DNA of 52,086 bases from Levilactobacillus fujinensis (GTDB taxonomy: Bacteria; Bacillota; Bacilli; Lactobacillales; Lactobacillaceae), in contig NZ_RHNX01000023.1 in NCBI RefSeq assembly GCF_003946335.1, forward strand, positions 1 to 52,086. The letters are read 5' to 3'. The translations under genes and the position numbers were made by a program. Positions 35,021 to 43,486 of the stretch are shown piece after piece. A model generated the notes under the pieces. It had not been told where the DNA came from. It saw nothing but the letters and a program-made list of their open reading frames with translations, and searched no databases. The first letter of the stretch is position 1. Each line of letters begins with the position of its first letter.

Positions 35021-35057
35021 AATGCGTTAGCTAAAGACTGTAGCCTAAAATGTTCGC

Positions 35058-35960
35058 CTATTTTTTCTTAATTCGATACTTGAGTAATTGTGGGATTGCA
35101 GACTGCTCCGCAATGTCCCCCTCCCAGAGTTCCTGAATAGCTGCGTTCAATACGGCACCAAACATCAGGATCATCCCGGTAAAATACAGCCAGAACATTA
35201 ACACGATAAAAGTTCCAATGGTCTTATAACTGTCAATGTTATGGACGAAATACTTCACGTACAGTGAGAAGGCTTGCGATAAGAACAGCCAACCCAACGT
35301 TGCCGTTAACGCCCCAGGCCAGACGTAGCGCCATTTAATTTTAGCACTGGGCACGAAGTAAAACAGAATCATCAAGACAAAGAACGTGACCAGAAATGTC
35401 ACTGGCCATTTGATGGCATTGACGTAAGAAATCAGTCGCGTTGATAGATGCAGCAATGGTGTCAACTGTTCCAAAACAATCTGCCCAAAACTAAAGAACA
35501 GCATGAGGGCGAAGAGCAACACAATCAGTGCGACCATCCAGAAGAATGCCACCACACGACTAACAAGAGCATTTTGCTTGGAAACACCATACGCGCCGTT
35601 GACCGTCCGTTGGAACGCCGCAACGGCCCGTGATGAGGACCACAGGGAGACGATTACCCCGATGGACAAGACACTCCCACTCTTATTGTTCAAAAACGAG
35701 TGGATAATCGGCTTCAACATGGTAAAAATGCTCTCAGGCACAATTGGTTCAATGCTATTGAGGACGGACGTCGTATCAATGTGTAGAAATGGGAGCAGAC
35801 TGGCCAAGACCAGTAACGCCGGAAACAGCGACATCAAGACATAGTAGGCCAAGACGACGGCTGAGTCAGAAACATTCGCCATTTGAAAGTGCTTAGCGAT
35901 GGTTTGAATCACCCGCACGATGGGGGCAAAGCGTTTGCGCCACTGACTAGTCACGATCAT
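35058..35960 (-). CDS. YihY/virulence factor BrkB family membrane protein
   Basis: A polytopic membrane protein of 300 residues with about six helices and the conserved segments NVSDSAVVLAYYVLMSLFPALLVL, SIGVIVSLWSSSRAVAAFQRTVNGAYG and PGALTATLGWLFLSQAFSLYVKYF. The family was once thought to be ribonuclease BN; that was withdrawn and its role remains unclear, possibly transport or envelope integrity. It starts 15 bp behind the NERD-domain gene (AAGGAG 4 nt before the ATG, or 10 nt before an alternative GTG) and is the third gene of the wecB unit. Confidence 0.88.
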   Translation of the reverse strand: MIVTSQWRKRFAPIVRVIQTIAKHFQMANVSDSAVVLAYYVLMSLFPALLVLASLLPFLHIDTTSVLNSIEPIVPESIFTMLKPIIHSFLNNKSGSVLSIGVIVSLWSSSRAVAAFQRTVNGAYGVSKQNALVSRVVAFFWMVALIVLLFALMLFFSFGQIVLEQLTPLLHLSTRLISYVNAIKWPVTFLVTFFVLMILFYFVPSAKIKWRYVWPGALTATLGWLFLSQAFSLYVKYFVHNIDSYKTIGTFIVLMFWLYFTGMILMFGAVLNAAIQELWEGDIAEQSAIPQLLKYRIKKK

Positions 35961-35975
35961 CTGGCTCCTTTCATA

Positions 35976-36833
35976 TTAAAATGACCCGTAGTCCTCCGCG
36001 AACTTTAACGTGCCAATCATTTTTTCGAGTGTTTTTCGGCTGAAGCGGACCCGTTTGGCCTGACGAAAGGCCTCAATGAAGGTCTTTAGGTCTTCATAAT
36101 TGGCAACCGCCGTGCAGTTGTAAGCGTCACTGGCGTTCAATTTCGTCTTATTCCCAACTACCAACGAGTTGCTATGGTCGTAACGGTCGTAATAATTATA
36201 GTAAACCAATGGCTTCACAAAGTCGATGATTCGATCATTTTTATTTTCCAACTGCTTGTGCATCGTAATTTCACTGTTAATGTAGCGCACTAACAGCTTC
36301 GACGATAACTCGGCCTGGGTTGCAGGATTACTGATCCCTGTGTGCATGGTAATCGTCCGTTGCCCACGGCCCTCCTGCTCCAAGCTCATCGTGTATCCCT
36401 GCGTTAAAGATTCATTTTCTTCGGATAAATTCGGTAGGAAGAAGCGGTCCAGTCGATTCGTGAGCATCTGTGACGTTTCCTTCTCCTTCTCTCGTGAGGA
36501 TAAATTCACCGCAGAAAAATCATCCAAGCTAGACGAGAACATCTCTTCCGATAGATCATGGAAGATCATTCCCCGCCAATACTTGCTTTCCACGTTGATG
36601 ACGCCAAATGAGGTGACCAACAAATTGTCGATCTGCATCACCCGCCAAGAATCCCCATCGTTCATCTCCTGGGTAACGGGATTCTTTACCTTATTGGCAA
36701 AGTGAACATTTCGAAGAATCTGATAGTCAAACCGTTCGTTCTTTTTCTGTGCGTCCAAATGAATATCTCGCATAATTTCTGATAATTGTTCAGTGGTCTT
36801 AATTTCGGCCCGGTCATACGCCGTCTCAGCCAT
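35976..36833 (-). CDS. NERD-domain protein (nuclease-related)
   Basis: A 285-residue protein. Residues ~55-95 match the NERD pattern (QIDNLLVTSFGVINVESKYWRG), with D69 and E82-S-K84 in place of the D...E-x-K nuclease-like residues. The rest of the protein is not recognised; the C-terminus ends in a basic segment (RQAKRVRFSRKTLEKMIG). Start: the second of two closely spaced ATGs, at 36833, lies 8 nt after GGAGG, and its reading frame overlaps the wecB stop codon by 8 bp (ATGGCTGA), so translation is coupled to wecB. Role unknown; NERD proteins are thought to act on DNA or RNA, which sits oddly with an envelope-sugar gene. Confidence 0.72.
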   Translation of the reverse strand: MAETAYDRAEIKTTEQLSEIMRDIHLDAQKKNERFDYQILRNVHFANKVKNPVTQEMNDGDSWRVMQIDNLLVTSFGVINVESKYWRGMIFHDLSEEMFSSSLDDFSAVNLSSREKEKETSQMLTNRLDRFFLPNLSEENESLTQGYTMSLEQEGRGQRTITMHTGISNPATQAELSSKLLVRYINSEITMHKQLENKNDRIIDFVKPLVYYNYYDRYDHSNSLVVGNKTKLNASDAYNCTAVANYEDLKTFIEAFRQAKRVRFSRKTLEKMIGTLKFAEDYGSF

Positions 36834-37956
36834 TAGCATTGCCTCCAATTGTCTTCTGAATCGCATCCAAAATATATTCCGCCGCGTGCCCGTCACCATA
36901 TGGGTTCTTGGCTTGCGCCATTTTATCATAGGCTACCTGATCAGTCAGTAAACTTTCCATAGCCGCTGTAACTTGCTTTGGGTCGGTCCCAACTAACTTT
37001 AGGGTGCCATTGTCGACCCCCTCAGGCCGTTCCGTGGTGTCCCGTAAAACCAAGACTGGTTTGTTTAATGACGGGGCTTCTTCCTGCACACCACCGGAGT
37101 CGGTCATGATAAAGTAACTCCGGGCTGACAGGTTATGAAAATCAACCACATCCAGTGGGTCGATCAAGTGAATACGATCCATACCATCCAGCTCCTCGTG
37201 GGCTACGCTCTGGACAGCCGGACTCAAGTGTACGGGATAAATAACTTCCACGTCGGGATGAGCCTCTACCACTTGCCGCACAGCGTGTAACACGGCATGC
37301 ATTGGTGCCCCTTGATTCTCGCGTCGGTGCATGGTCAGCAGAATCAAACGGTGTCCCGCTTTCACTTGGTCCAAGACCGCATGATGATAGTTTGCATCGA
37401 CCGTTTGCTTCAAGGCATCGATTGCTGTATTTCCCGTCACATAGATCTGCTCGTCTGGATGTGCCTGCTTCAACAGGTTGGCACGCGATAATTCCGTGGG
37501 GGCAAAGTATAGATCACTTAAAATGTCCGTCAATTGTCGGTTCATTTCCTCTGGATAGGGCGAGTACTTATCCCAGGTCCGTAAACCAGCCTCCACGTGA
37601 CCTAGCAGCGTTTGGTGGTAAAAGGCACTGACACTAGCGGCAAAGGTCGTGGTCGTATCCCCATGGACCAAAATAATATCGGGATGGGCCTCAGTCAACA
37701 CGCTATCTAAATGCGTTAAGACCCGCGTGGTAATTTCACTCAACGTCTGTTTAGGTTTCATAATATTCAAATCATAATCGGGTGTAATATGGAAAATTTC
37801 CAACACTTGGTCTAACATTTCGCGGTGCTGCGCCGTCACAACCGTAATCGGTGTAAATTCACTCGGTCGTTGTTGCATCGCTAAAATAATCGGGGCCATC
37901 TTAATTGCCTCGGGCCGTGTTCCGAAAATGGTCATGACTTTAATTGGTTTCGTCAC
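36826..37956 (-). CDS. wecB: UDP-N-acetylglucosamine 2-epimerase (non-hydrolysing)
   Basis: Interconverts UDP-GlcNAc and UDP-ManNAc. ManNAc is needed for the linkage unit of wall teichoic acid and other envelope polymers. The 376-residue protein begins MTKPIKVMTIFGTRPEAIKM, the family hallmark, and has VHGDTTT and the C-terminal MTDSGGVQEEAPSLNKPVLVLRDTTERPE block. Start: GTG at 37956 with GGAGGG 6 nt upstream. It is the first gene of the unit wecB-NERD-YihY. It is also named mnaA in Gram-positive bacteria. Confidence 0.95.
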   Translation of the reverse strand: MTKPIKVMTIFGTRPEAIKMAPIILAMQQRPSEFTPITVVTAQHREMLDQVLEIFHITPDYDLNIMKPKQTLSEITTRVLTHLDSVLTEAHPDIILVHGDTTTTFAASVSAFYHQTLLGHVEAGLRTWDKYSPYPEEMNRQLTDILSDLYFAPTELSRANLLKQAHPDEQIYVTGNTAIDALKQTVDANYHHAVLDQVKAGHRLILLTMHRRENQGAPMHAVLHAVRQVVEAHPDVEVIYPVHLSPAVQSVAHEELDGMDRIHLIDPLDVVDFHNLSARSYFIMTDSGGVQEEAPSLNKPVLVLRDTTERPEGVDNGTLKLVGTDPKQVTAAMESLLTDQVAYDKMAQAKNPYGDGHAAEYILDAIQKTIGGNANG

Positions 37957-37991
37957 AATTTTCCCTCCAATGATGATGCTAATTAAGGTCA

Positions 37992-38000
37992 ATTATAGCA
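37992..38000 (-). promoter_or_regulatory. wecB promoter (extended -10)
   Basis: Minus strand TG-C-TATAAT (plus 37992-38000), 36 bp before the wecB GTG. The -35 region is poor (TAACAC), as is common with extended -10 boxes. Confidence 0.55.
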
Positions 38001-38038
38001 GATACCGCCGCCGAGTGTTACGCTATCCGATCCATCCC

Positions 38039-38101
38039 CTAAAATAACCCCGCTTGCTTTTCCGTTCTTAAATAGTTGTCCCCAACAATAGCTGGTGGCA
38101 T
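38039..38101 (-). CDS. Possible 20-residue leader peptide upstream of wecB
   Basis: ORF of 20 codons: MPPAIVGDNYLRTEKQAGLF. It has one of the strongest ribosome binding sites of the window (AAGGAGGTGG, 7 nt before the ATG). A perfect 6-bp hairpin (38094-38099 with 38108-38113) pairs the GGTGGC of this binding region with codons just behind the ATG, so it encloses the start codon. A second small inverted repeat (GGGTA-CTT-TACCC) lies at 38132-38144. The stop is 82 bp before wecB, with the wecB promoter between them. Whether it is translated is not known; a chance ORF cannot be excluded. Confidence 0.35.
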   Translation of the reverse strand: MPPAIVGDNYLRTEKQAGLF

Positions 38102-38234
38102 GCTAAGGCCACCTCCTTAACTAATTGTGGCGGGTACTTTACCCGTTATCATTTCTGAGGGTTATGCTAAATTTCAAGTATACTTAATTCTATTTTCCTA
38201 CGGTCACCAGGATATCCATAGAAGCAAACCAAGC

Positions 38235-38575
38235 CAGTGGTTAAAAGCCAAATTGTCCACATGACTCTTGTGCTAGTGAAGATTGCCACTACGAAATTAA
38301 TGGCCATGGCCGTGCTCCGATTCCGATTGTGCCCGTCAATTTCAAGCACTGAATTCCATGTAGTTAATCCGGTTTATGTATAAACCGATAATGTTTCTAC
38401 AGACATAATCTATATGCCCATGTAAGCCGAGAGGTCGGCAACTATGGCCTCAGGCGCGTCGTTATGCTTAGTTGATGGGTAACTTTCCCTGCTGGTTCAG
38501 TAGAAAACCAAGCTTGGAGACTCGGTATTTTCACGGATTCAAACTGTGTTCGCACCGTTAATCCCATCCAGACCA
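38235..38575 (+). repeat. Element A copy 9 (left and middle part, right end missing)
   Basis: About 340 bp match the left and middle of element A, including the ORF region, AGCCGAGAGGTCGGCA, CTCAGGCGCGTCGTT, AGTAGAAAACCAAGCTTGGA and GTGTTCGCACCG. The right closing stem and right end are lost. The minus-strand ORF is also conserved here (LEIDGHNRNRST against IEIDEHNQSRSA in the full copy), but a 1-base shift breaks it upstream. Confidence 0.82.
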
Positions 38576-38645
38576 TAGGGGGAACTTAATAGCCAGCTCC
38601 CAAAAAATGCGGTAAGATAGTACCGTTGTGAAAGGAATGTCTGTG

Positions 38646-39587
38646 ATGAAAAAAATTAGTCTGGTCGTTCCTTGCTATAACGAGGAGGAATCAATTCCAC
38701 TGTTTTACCGAACCGTTAGCAAGGTGATCGATTCTATGAACACCCCTACCCCGACGGTAACACCGGAGTATATCTTCGTGGATGACGGCTCTGATGACCG
38801 CACCCTTGAAGAAATGAAAGCCTTACATCAACAGTTTTCGGAGACGGTCCATTATCGGTCCTTCTCCAGAAACTTTGGGAAGGAATCGGCGCTCGCTGCC
38901 GGCTTGCAAGCCACGACTGGGGACGTGGTGGCAGTCATGGACGTCGATTTACAAGATCCACCTGAGCTCTTACCAAAAATGTTCACCTTGATTGAACAGG
39001 ACGGTTATGACTGTGTGGGCACAATTCAAAAGGAACGCCGCGGTCAAAGCCGCATTCGGGCGTTTCTGTCATCCAGTTTTTATCGGGTCATCAACTGGCT
39101 ATCCGATGTCCGCATCGAGCCTAATGCCCGCGACTACCGGCTAATGACGCGTCAGTTTGTCAACACGGTGCTGTCTCTGCCAGAGTTCAACCGTTTCTCT
39201 AAGGGAATCTTCAGTTGGGTCGGCTTCAAGACGACCTACCTCACCTATGAGAGTCAGCCCCGAGCGGCTGGCAAGACGCATTGGAACCTGCGTCAGTTAT
39301 TCTCGTATTCGATTGAAGGCATTATCGACTTTTCAAGTGCGCCATTGCGGCTAGCAACTTGGGTCGGCGGCATTTCATTTGTTCTGTCATTGATTGGCAT
39401 GATCTTTGTCTTCGTACGGGCGCTGACAGTAGGTGGTGCCGTTGCCGGCTGGCCGTCTCTGGTGGTCATCTTGCTTTTGATTGGCGGTATCCAGCTTTTT
39501 TGCCTGGGAATTCTCGGCCAGTATATCAATAAGATCTACCTCGAAACCAAGCATCGACCGAAGTTTATCATCCGTGAAGAAAAATAA
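38646..39587 (+). CDS. GT2 family membrane glycosyltransferase (CsbB/GtrB-like)
   Basis: A 313-residue enzyme with a cytoplasmic GT2 domain (SLVVPCYNEEESIPLFY, FVDDGSDD, MDVDLQDPPE with DxD, DYRLM) and two C-terminal membrane helices (~230-255 and ~265-290). Such enzymes load a sugar onto undecaprenyl phosphate for later use outside the cell, for example in teichoic acid or glycan decoration. The partner GtrA-type flippase and GT-C transferase are not adjacent. Start: ATG at 38646 with AAAGGA 9 nt before it; a GTG at 38628 lies upstream of that site. A bidirectional terminator follows. Confidence 0.9.
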   Translation: MKKISLVVPCYNEEESIPLFYRTVSKVIDSMNTPTPTVTPEYIFVDDGSDDRTLEEMKALHQQFSETVHYRSFSRNFGKESALAAGLQATTGDVVAVMDVDLQDPPELLPKMFTLIEQDGYDCVGTIQKERRGQSRIRAFLSSSFYRVINWLSDVRIEPNARDYRLMTRQFVNTVLSLPEFNRFSKGIFSWVGFKTTYLTYESQPRAAGKTHWNLRQLFSYSIEGIIDFSSAPLRLATWVGGISFVLSLIGMIFVFVRALTVGGAVAGWPSLVVILLLIGGIQLFCLGILGQYINKIYLETKHRPKFIIREEK

Positions 39588-39600
39588 GGCTCACCAAATA

Positions 39601-39655
39601 AAGAGCGCCGTGCACCTTCTCCCAATCGGAGAACGGACACAGCGCTCTATTTTTA
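39601..39655. terminator. Bidirectional terminator
   Basis: AGAGCGC (39602-39608) pairs with GCGCTCT (39642-39648), with an inner TTCTCC/GGAGAA stem, and T and A runs at the flanks. It lies between the GT2 gene and convergent gntP. Confidence 0.82.
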
Positions 39656-39713
39656 GGCACCAAATTAATCTTAGTGCGTAATAATATCTAATGATTTCAA
39701 TAAAACATCTAAA

Positions 39714-41069
39714 TTAGTGGATAATCATGTTCATTAATAAGACCATGAGCAGACCTACTACCGAGATAACCGTTTCCAGCGTCGTCCAAACTTGGAACGT
39801 TTGCTTGACGCTCAGGTCAAAGTACTCGGAGAACATCCAGAAACCAGCATCGTTCACGTGAGAAGCAGCTAAGGAACCCGCACCAATTGCTAAAGCAATC
39901 ATAACGGGGTCAGCACCTAACGTATGCATCAACGGCGTAATCAGTCCGGAAGCCGTCATCCCAGAAACCGTAGCCGACCCCAATGAGATCCGCAGAATAA
40001 CGGTGATCAACCAAGCCAACAGAATTGGTGAGAACTTGGAATGCATCATCATCTCTTGCACCGCTTTACCAACCCCACCATCGATCAAGACCTGCTTAAA
40101 TGCAGAGCCCCCAGCGATGACCATTAACAGCATCGCAATCGACTTGATGGCATCTTCCAACGTCGCACTGATTTCCTTCATACTCCGACCACGATGGAAA
40201 CCCATGGACCAAATGGCAAAGAGTAACGCAATGACCATGGCGATGACTGGATTCCCCAGCATCGTGATCACGGCATCTAGACCATGCGGATTTTTCGGCG
40301 CAGTCCCCCCGTTAACGACCATTTGATAAATCGTTGCCAGGATCATGAAAACAACTGGAAATAATGACGTGAAAACGGCTAAGCCAAAGCCTGGCGTTTC
40401 CTTTAAGTCAAATTCCTTCACTTCACCAAAGGCGGGTAAGGACTTCTTAATGACAAAGAGATCTGGGTTAAACCGACGAATGACCCGCGTCCAAATTGGA
40501 CCAGCAACGATCACACACGGAATGGCTACGATAACCCCGACCATCAACATTTCACCGACATTAGCGCCCAAAGCGGTCGCAACGGCGGTTGGGGAGGGTT
40601 GGGGTGGCAGGAATCCTTGTGTAGCCGACAGTGCGGCCGCCATTGAGATTCCCAGATAGAGGAAAGGTACTTCGGCTTCCAGAGCAACCGCGAACACGAT
40701 TGGTGTCACCAAAACCAGTCCCACTTCAAACAACAGGGAGATCCCGATTAAGAAGGATGCCACCACAATGGCCACCTGCAACCGTTTCTTCCCAAAGATA
40801 CTGATCAAGGTCCGGGCAATTCGGTACGATCCACCGGCGTCAGAAACCAACCGGCCAATCATCGCTCCAAAGCCAAAGACGATAATCAGTTCGCCCATGG
40901 AGCTACCGATCCCGTTTTTGATGGAATCCGCAATGTTTGCGGGGTTCATGCCTAAACCAAGTGCTACTAAAATAGACGTAGCAATCAGCGAAACGAAGGT
41001 ATTTAACTTCACTCGGATAATCAAGAAGAGCAATAGTAAAATACCCAACAACAAAATCACGAACTGCAT
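39714..41069 (-). CDS. gntP: Gluconate permease, GntP family (first copy)
   Basis: A GntP-family proton symporter of 451 residues with about 12 membrane helices; family motifs include GFGAMIGRLVSDAGG, FLPPQPSPTAVA and GSLAASHVNDAGFWMF. It is clearly paralogous to the permease at 50313-51671 (same length, collinear motifs). I start it at the ATG at 41069, behind AAAGAGAG; the longer frame upstream adds a non-homologous extension. It is a single gene away from the gluconate operon, with its own promoter that contains an inverted repeat. Confidence 0.9.
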   Translation of the reverse strand: MQFVILLLGILLLLFLIIRVKLNTFVSLIATSILVALGLGMNPANIADSIKNGIGSSMGELIIVFGFGAMIGRLVSDAGGSYRIARTLISIFGKKRLQVAIVVASFLIGISLLFEVGLVLVTPIVFAVALEAEVPFLYLGISMAAALSATQGFLPPQPSPTAVATALGANVGEMLMVGVIVAIPCVIVAGPIWTRVIRRFNPDLFVIKKSLPAFGEVKEFDLKETPGFGLAVFTSLFPVVFMILATIYQMVVNGGTAPKNPHGLDAVITMLGNPVIAMVIALLFAIWSMGFHRGRSMKEISATLEDAIKSIAMLLMVIAGGSAFKQVLIDGGVGKAVQEMMMHSKFSPILLAWLITVILRISLGSATVSGMTASGLITPLMHTLGADPVMIALAIGAGSLAASHVNDAGFWMFSEYFDLSVKQTFQVWTTLETVISVVGLLMVLLMNMIIH

Positions 41070-41146
41070 TCTTATTCTCTCTTTTCTTATGCTGATTCTA
41101 ACTAATCTTGCCTGCCGTAGCAAAACTAGCAACTCGCATAAGAACC

Positions 41147-41175
41147 ATTGTATGAAAAATATTTTCAACTTGCAA
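41147..41175 (-). promoter_or_regulatory. Promoter of the first gntP with inverted-repeat operator in the spacer
   Basis: Minus strand TTGCAA (plus 41170-41175), 17 nt, TACAAT (plus 41147-41152). The spacer holds TGAAAAATATTTTCA (41153-41167), which reads TGAAAA-N3-TTTTCA, an inverted repeat ideally placed for repression. It resembles the repeat in front of gnd. Confidence 0.65.
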
Positions 41176-41228
41176 GTGGCCAATTGAACATTATTTTCAT
41201 ATAAGTTCGTCAAATCGTTGTGAAACCG

Positions 41229-41681
41229 CTAACGGACAATCATTACGGAAATTGGAGAATATTTTGCCATGTAGGCCGCCTGGCTCCCAAAATATTTACG
41301 AACACCTGATTGTGACAGTGACCCAACGACTAATAAGTCTGGCTTAACTTCTGGAATAATCTTTTTAACAATGGTCTCACCAGGGTCCCCCTCACCAATA
41401 ATAATCTTAACCTTATTGATGCCGAAACGTTCGGCCAACTTTTGGTACTGCTGCAGGTGATGCTGCATGTCGGCACGCTGTCCATGCACGTAATCCTTAC
41501 TCAACGCCTGATAAATGTTCATGTTGTCCGATTCCAAAATCGAACAGATGACCAAGTCGGCATCATCAAATTTTGCCCGGTTCATCGCATAACGAAAAGC
41601 CAATTGGGCATCAGGTGAATCATCCACCCCAACTAGGATACGGGTAAACTTCTTTGGATTCATTGATTCTGTGTTATCCAT
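41229..41681 (-). CDS. Universal stress protein (UspA family)
   Basis: A small cytoplasmic protein of 150 residues. It has the alpha/beta fold pattern of UspA: RILVGVDDSPDAQLAFRYA at the start and LLVVGSLSQSGVRKYFGSQAAYMAKYSPISVMIV at the end, with a glycine pattern close to the G-x2-G-x9-GS ATP-binding motif, although the first spacing differs. Start: ATG at 41681 with GGAGGAG 7 nt upstream; the GTG at 41699 lies before that site. It is directly upstream of gntP on the same strand, but that gene has its own promoter. A cre-like sequence, GGAAAACGATTCCA, lies at 41724-41737 beside a TATAAT box. Confidence 0.9.
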   Translation of the reverse strand: MDNTESMNPKKFTRILVGVDDSPDAQLAFRYAMNRAKFDDADLVICSILESDNMNIYQALSKDYVHGQRADMQHHLQQYQKLAERFGINKVKIIIGEGDPGETIVKKIIPEVKPDLLVVGSLSQSGVRKYFGSQAAYMAKYSPISVMIVR

Positions 41682-41715
41682 TAAGAAACTCCTCCTCACT
41701 TATTTGACTACTTTC

Positions 41716-41737
41716 ATTATAACGGAAAACGATTCCA
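41716..41737 (-). promoter_or_regulatory. uspA -10 box and cre-like site
   Basis: Minus-strand TATAAT (plus 41716-41721). Immediately upstream, GGAAAACGATTCCA (plus 41724-41737) matches the CcpA cre consensus except at two positions, so catabolite control of uspA is possible. The -35 is not convincing. Confidence 0.4.
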
Positions 41738-41933
41738 TTGGGGAGCTGAATACTGGAAAGACACATTTCAAAGTTGGATTGACTAAAAGCTTTTCGACCT
41801 GTAGCTGATAAAGGTTACACCTGCTGTGGGAACACTTCCGCCTAAAGTTCAGGCTTTTTTACGGTTGACGTCATCCCTGACCACCACCGACTACTCTTTT
41901 GACGCACGTTTCGGGCATGTAAAATTGACTAAC

Positions 41934-41965
41934 AAAAGAGCCTGGGAGGTTTCCCAGACTCTTTT
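41934..41965 (-). terminator. Terminator behind tRNA-Arg
   Basis: A 14-bp stem with two non-Watson-Crick positions (41934-41947 with 41952-41965), with T run in the minus direction, 24 bp downstream of the tRNA. Confidence 0.82.
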
Positions 41966-41988
41966 CAACCGAATAAATCATATAAAAT

Positions 41989-42061
41989 TGGCCCCACCCG
42001 GACTCGAACCGGGATCATTCGCTTAGGAGGCGAGTGCCCTATCCAGTTGTGCTATAGGGCC
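41989..42061 (-). tRNA. tRNA-Arg (anticodon CCU)
   Basis: A cloverleaf can be drawn on the minus strand: acceptor GGCCCTA / TGGGGCC, anticodon loop CTCCTAA (anticodon CCU, reading AGG), and T arm CCGGG-TTCGAGT-CCGGG. The discriminator base is A. The 3' CCA is not encoded. It is followed by a terminator and lies downstream of the helicase gene. Confidence 0.95.
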
Positions 42062-42112
42062 ATAAAAAGATCCGCTACTAATTTTCACACGGATCTTTCA
42101 AATTGTAAAGGA

Positions 42113-43471
42113 CTACTTCTGATTCTGTTCGTCGTGGTCCCGCCACTTCTTTCGCATTCCCTTGTTTTTAGTGTGCCGATTTTTATGTTTCTTTTTCTTA
42201 CTAGGATTGCTGACAACGTCCTTAACCGGCTTGGCGGCCTTCTTCGCAGCTGGCTGATCCGTCGGTTGCATCGCTACTGGCACCGTTGCGTCATCCTTCT
42301 TCGAAATTACCGGTACACCTTCTTGACTCGGGGCTTGCGTTGCCACTGGCGCTTTAACTGGTGCCGTTGGTCGCTCCGTCGTTAACGTCCGCCCGCTGAA
42401 ATAGACGGGAACTAATTCATAGTCCGTGTCCTTCAACATTTTCTTCAGGTCTCGCAGGTCATGGTCATCACCTAAACTGATAACCTGACCCGGCTCACCC
42501 ATCCGTCCCGTCCGGCCGACCCGGTGAACGTATTCGTTAACCGAACTAGGTAAATCATAGTTGATCACGGCTGGTAACTTGGGAATATCCAATCCCCGTG
42601 CCGCAACATCGGTGGTCAATAACAACCGAATGCGACCCAAGCGAAAGTCCTGTAACGCCTTTTCCCGTTGCACTTGTCGCAGGTCGCTGGTTAAACTGGC
42701 CGCTGACATGTGTTCGTGATAAAAACGCGTTGCCGTTTGTCGTAAGGTGTTCGCCTGCTTGAAGAAGACCAACGCCCGGAAATTTGGCATGGCCAACATC
42801 CGCTTTAACATTTGATTCCGTTTGCCCATCCCAACCTCGAGTAGGCCGTGACGAACGACTCCCTGCGTCTGGTCTTGTTGCCGAACGTCAATGCGTTCCA
42901 CAGTCTGGCCAAACCACTGATCGAGTTCGTGTAAAATTGGCGTGTCAGTGGCTGAGAAGAAGCCCAACTGCACTTCCGCCGGTGCGGCCTGCGCAATCGA
43001 CCGAACCGTGTCTAACGTATCACCCGTTAATAAGTCGTCGGCTTCATCAATGATGAGTAAGGAAACTAAATGGAGCTTCAATTTCCGGTCACTCACTAGG
43101 TTTAGGACCCGACCGGGTGTCCCGACGATGACTTCTGGCCGCTTTTTCAGCCGCTCCGTTTGCCGCTTAACGTTGGCACCACCAGTTAGGGCAAGCACCT
43201 GTAAATCTAATAATTTGGCCCAGTCACGCATGACTCGGCTAGTTTGAATCGCTAATTCCTGTGAAGGTTCCAATACGATCAATTGGGTCCCATCACCGGG
43301 TAAAAGATTCGCTAGTGCCGGTAAAGTAAACGCTACGGTCTTACCAGAACCCGTTGGGGCTAACCCCAAGACATTGTGATCACCGACCATTGGTTCGTAA
43401 ACTGCGGCTTGAATGGCCGTTTGTTCCGTGTAGCCCAAATCTTTAAAATGAGCTTCAAATTGTTTTAACAT
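42113..43471 (-). CDS. DEAD-box ATP-dependent RNA helicase
   Basis: A two-RecA-domain RNA helicase of 452 residues. Motif I is APTGSGKT (~39-46), with TPGRVLNL, DEAD (DEADDLL), SAT (FFSATD) and HRVGRTGR all present. The C-terminal ~80 residues are an Ala/Pro/Lys-rich basic tail ending in KKKKHKNRHTKNKGMRKKW, suited to RNA binding. Such helicases (CshA/CshB/YfmL-like) help in ribosome assembly and mRNA turnover, especially in the cold. Which subtype this is cannot be fixed from sequence alone. Start: the ATG at 43471, behind AAAGGAAAC. Confidence 0.93.
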   Translation of the reverse strand: MLKQFEAHFKDLGYTEQTAIQAAVYEPMVGDHNVLGLAPTGSGKTVAFTLPALANLLPGDGTQLIVLEPSQELAIQTSRVMRDWAKLLDLQVLALTGGANVKRQTERLKKRPEVIVGTPGRVLNLVSDRKLKLHLVSLLIIDEADDLLTGDTLDTVRSIAQAAPAEVQLGFFSATDTPILHELDQWFGQTVERIDVRQQDQTQGVVRHGLLEVGMGKRNQMLKRMLAMPNFRALVFFKQANTLRQTATRFYHEHMSAASLTSDLRQVQREKALQDFRLGRIRLLLTTDVAARGLDIPKLPAVINYDLPSSVNEYVHRVGRTGRMGEPGQVISLGDDHDLRDLKKMLKDTDYELVPVYFSGRTLTTERPTAPVKAPVATQAPSQEGVPVISKKDDATVPVAMQPTDQPAAKKAAKPVKDVVSNPSKKKKHKNRHTKNKGMRKKWRDHDEQNQK

Positions 43472-43486
43472 ACAGTTTCCTTTCTG

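Noticed and set aside
41989-42061. Integration site with an integrated element at tRNA-Arg
   Set aside because: No integrase, no duplicated tRNA 3' end and no phage genes were seen near the tRNA.
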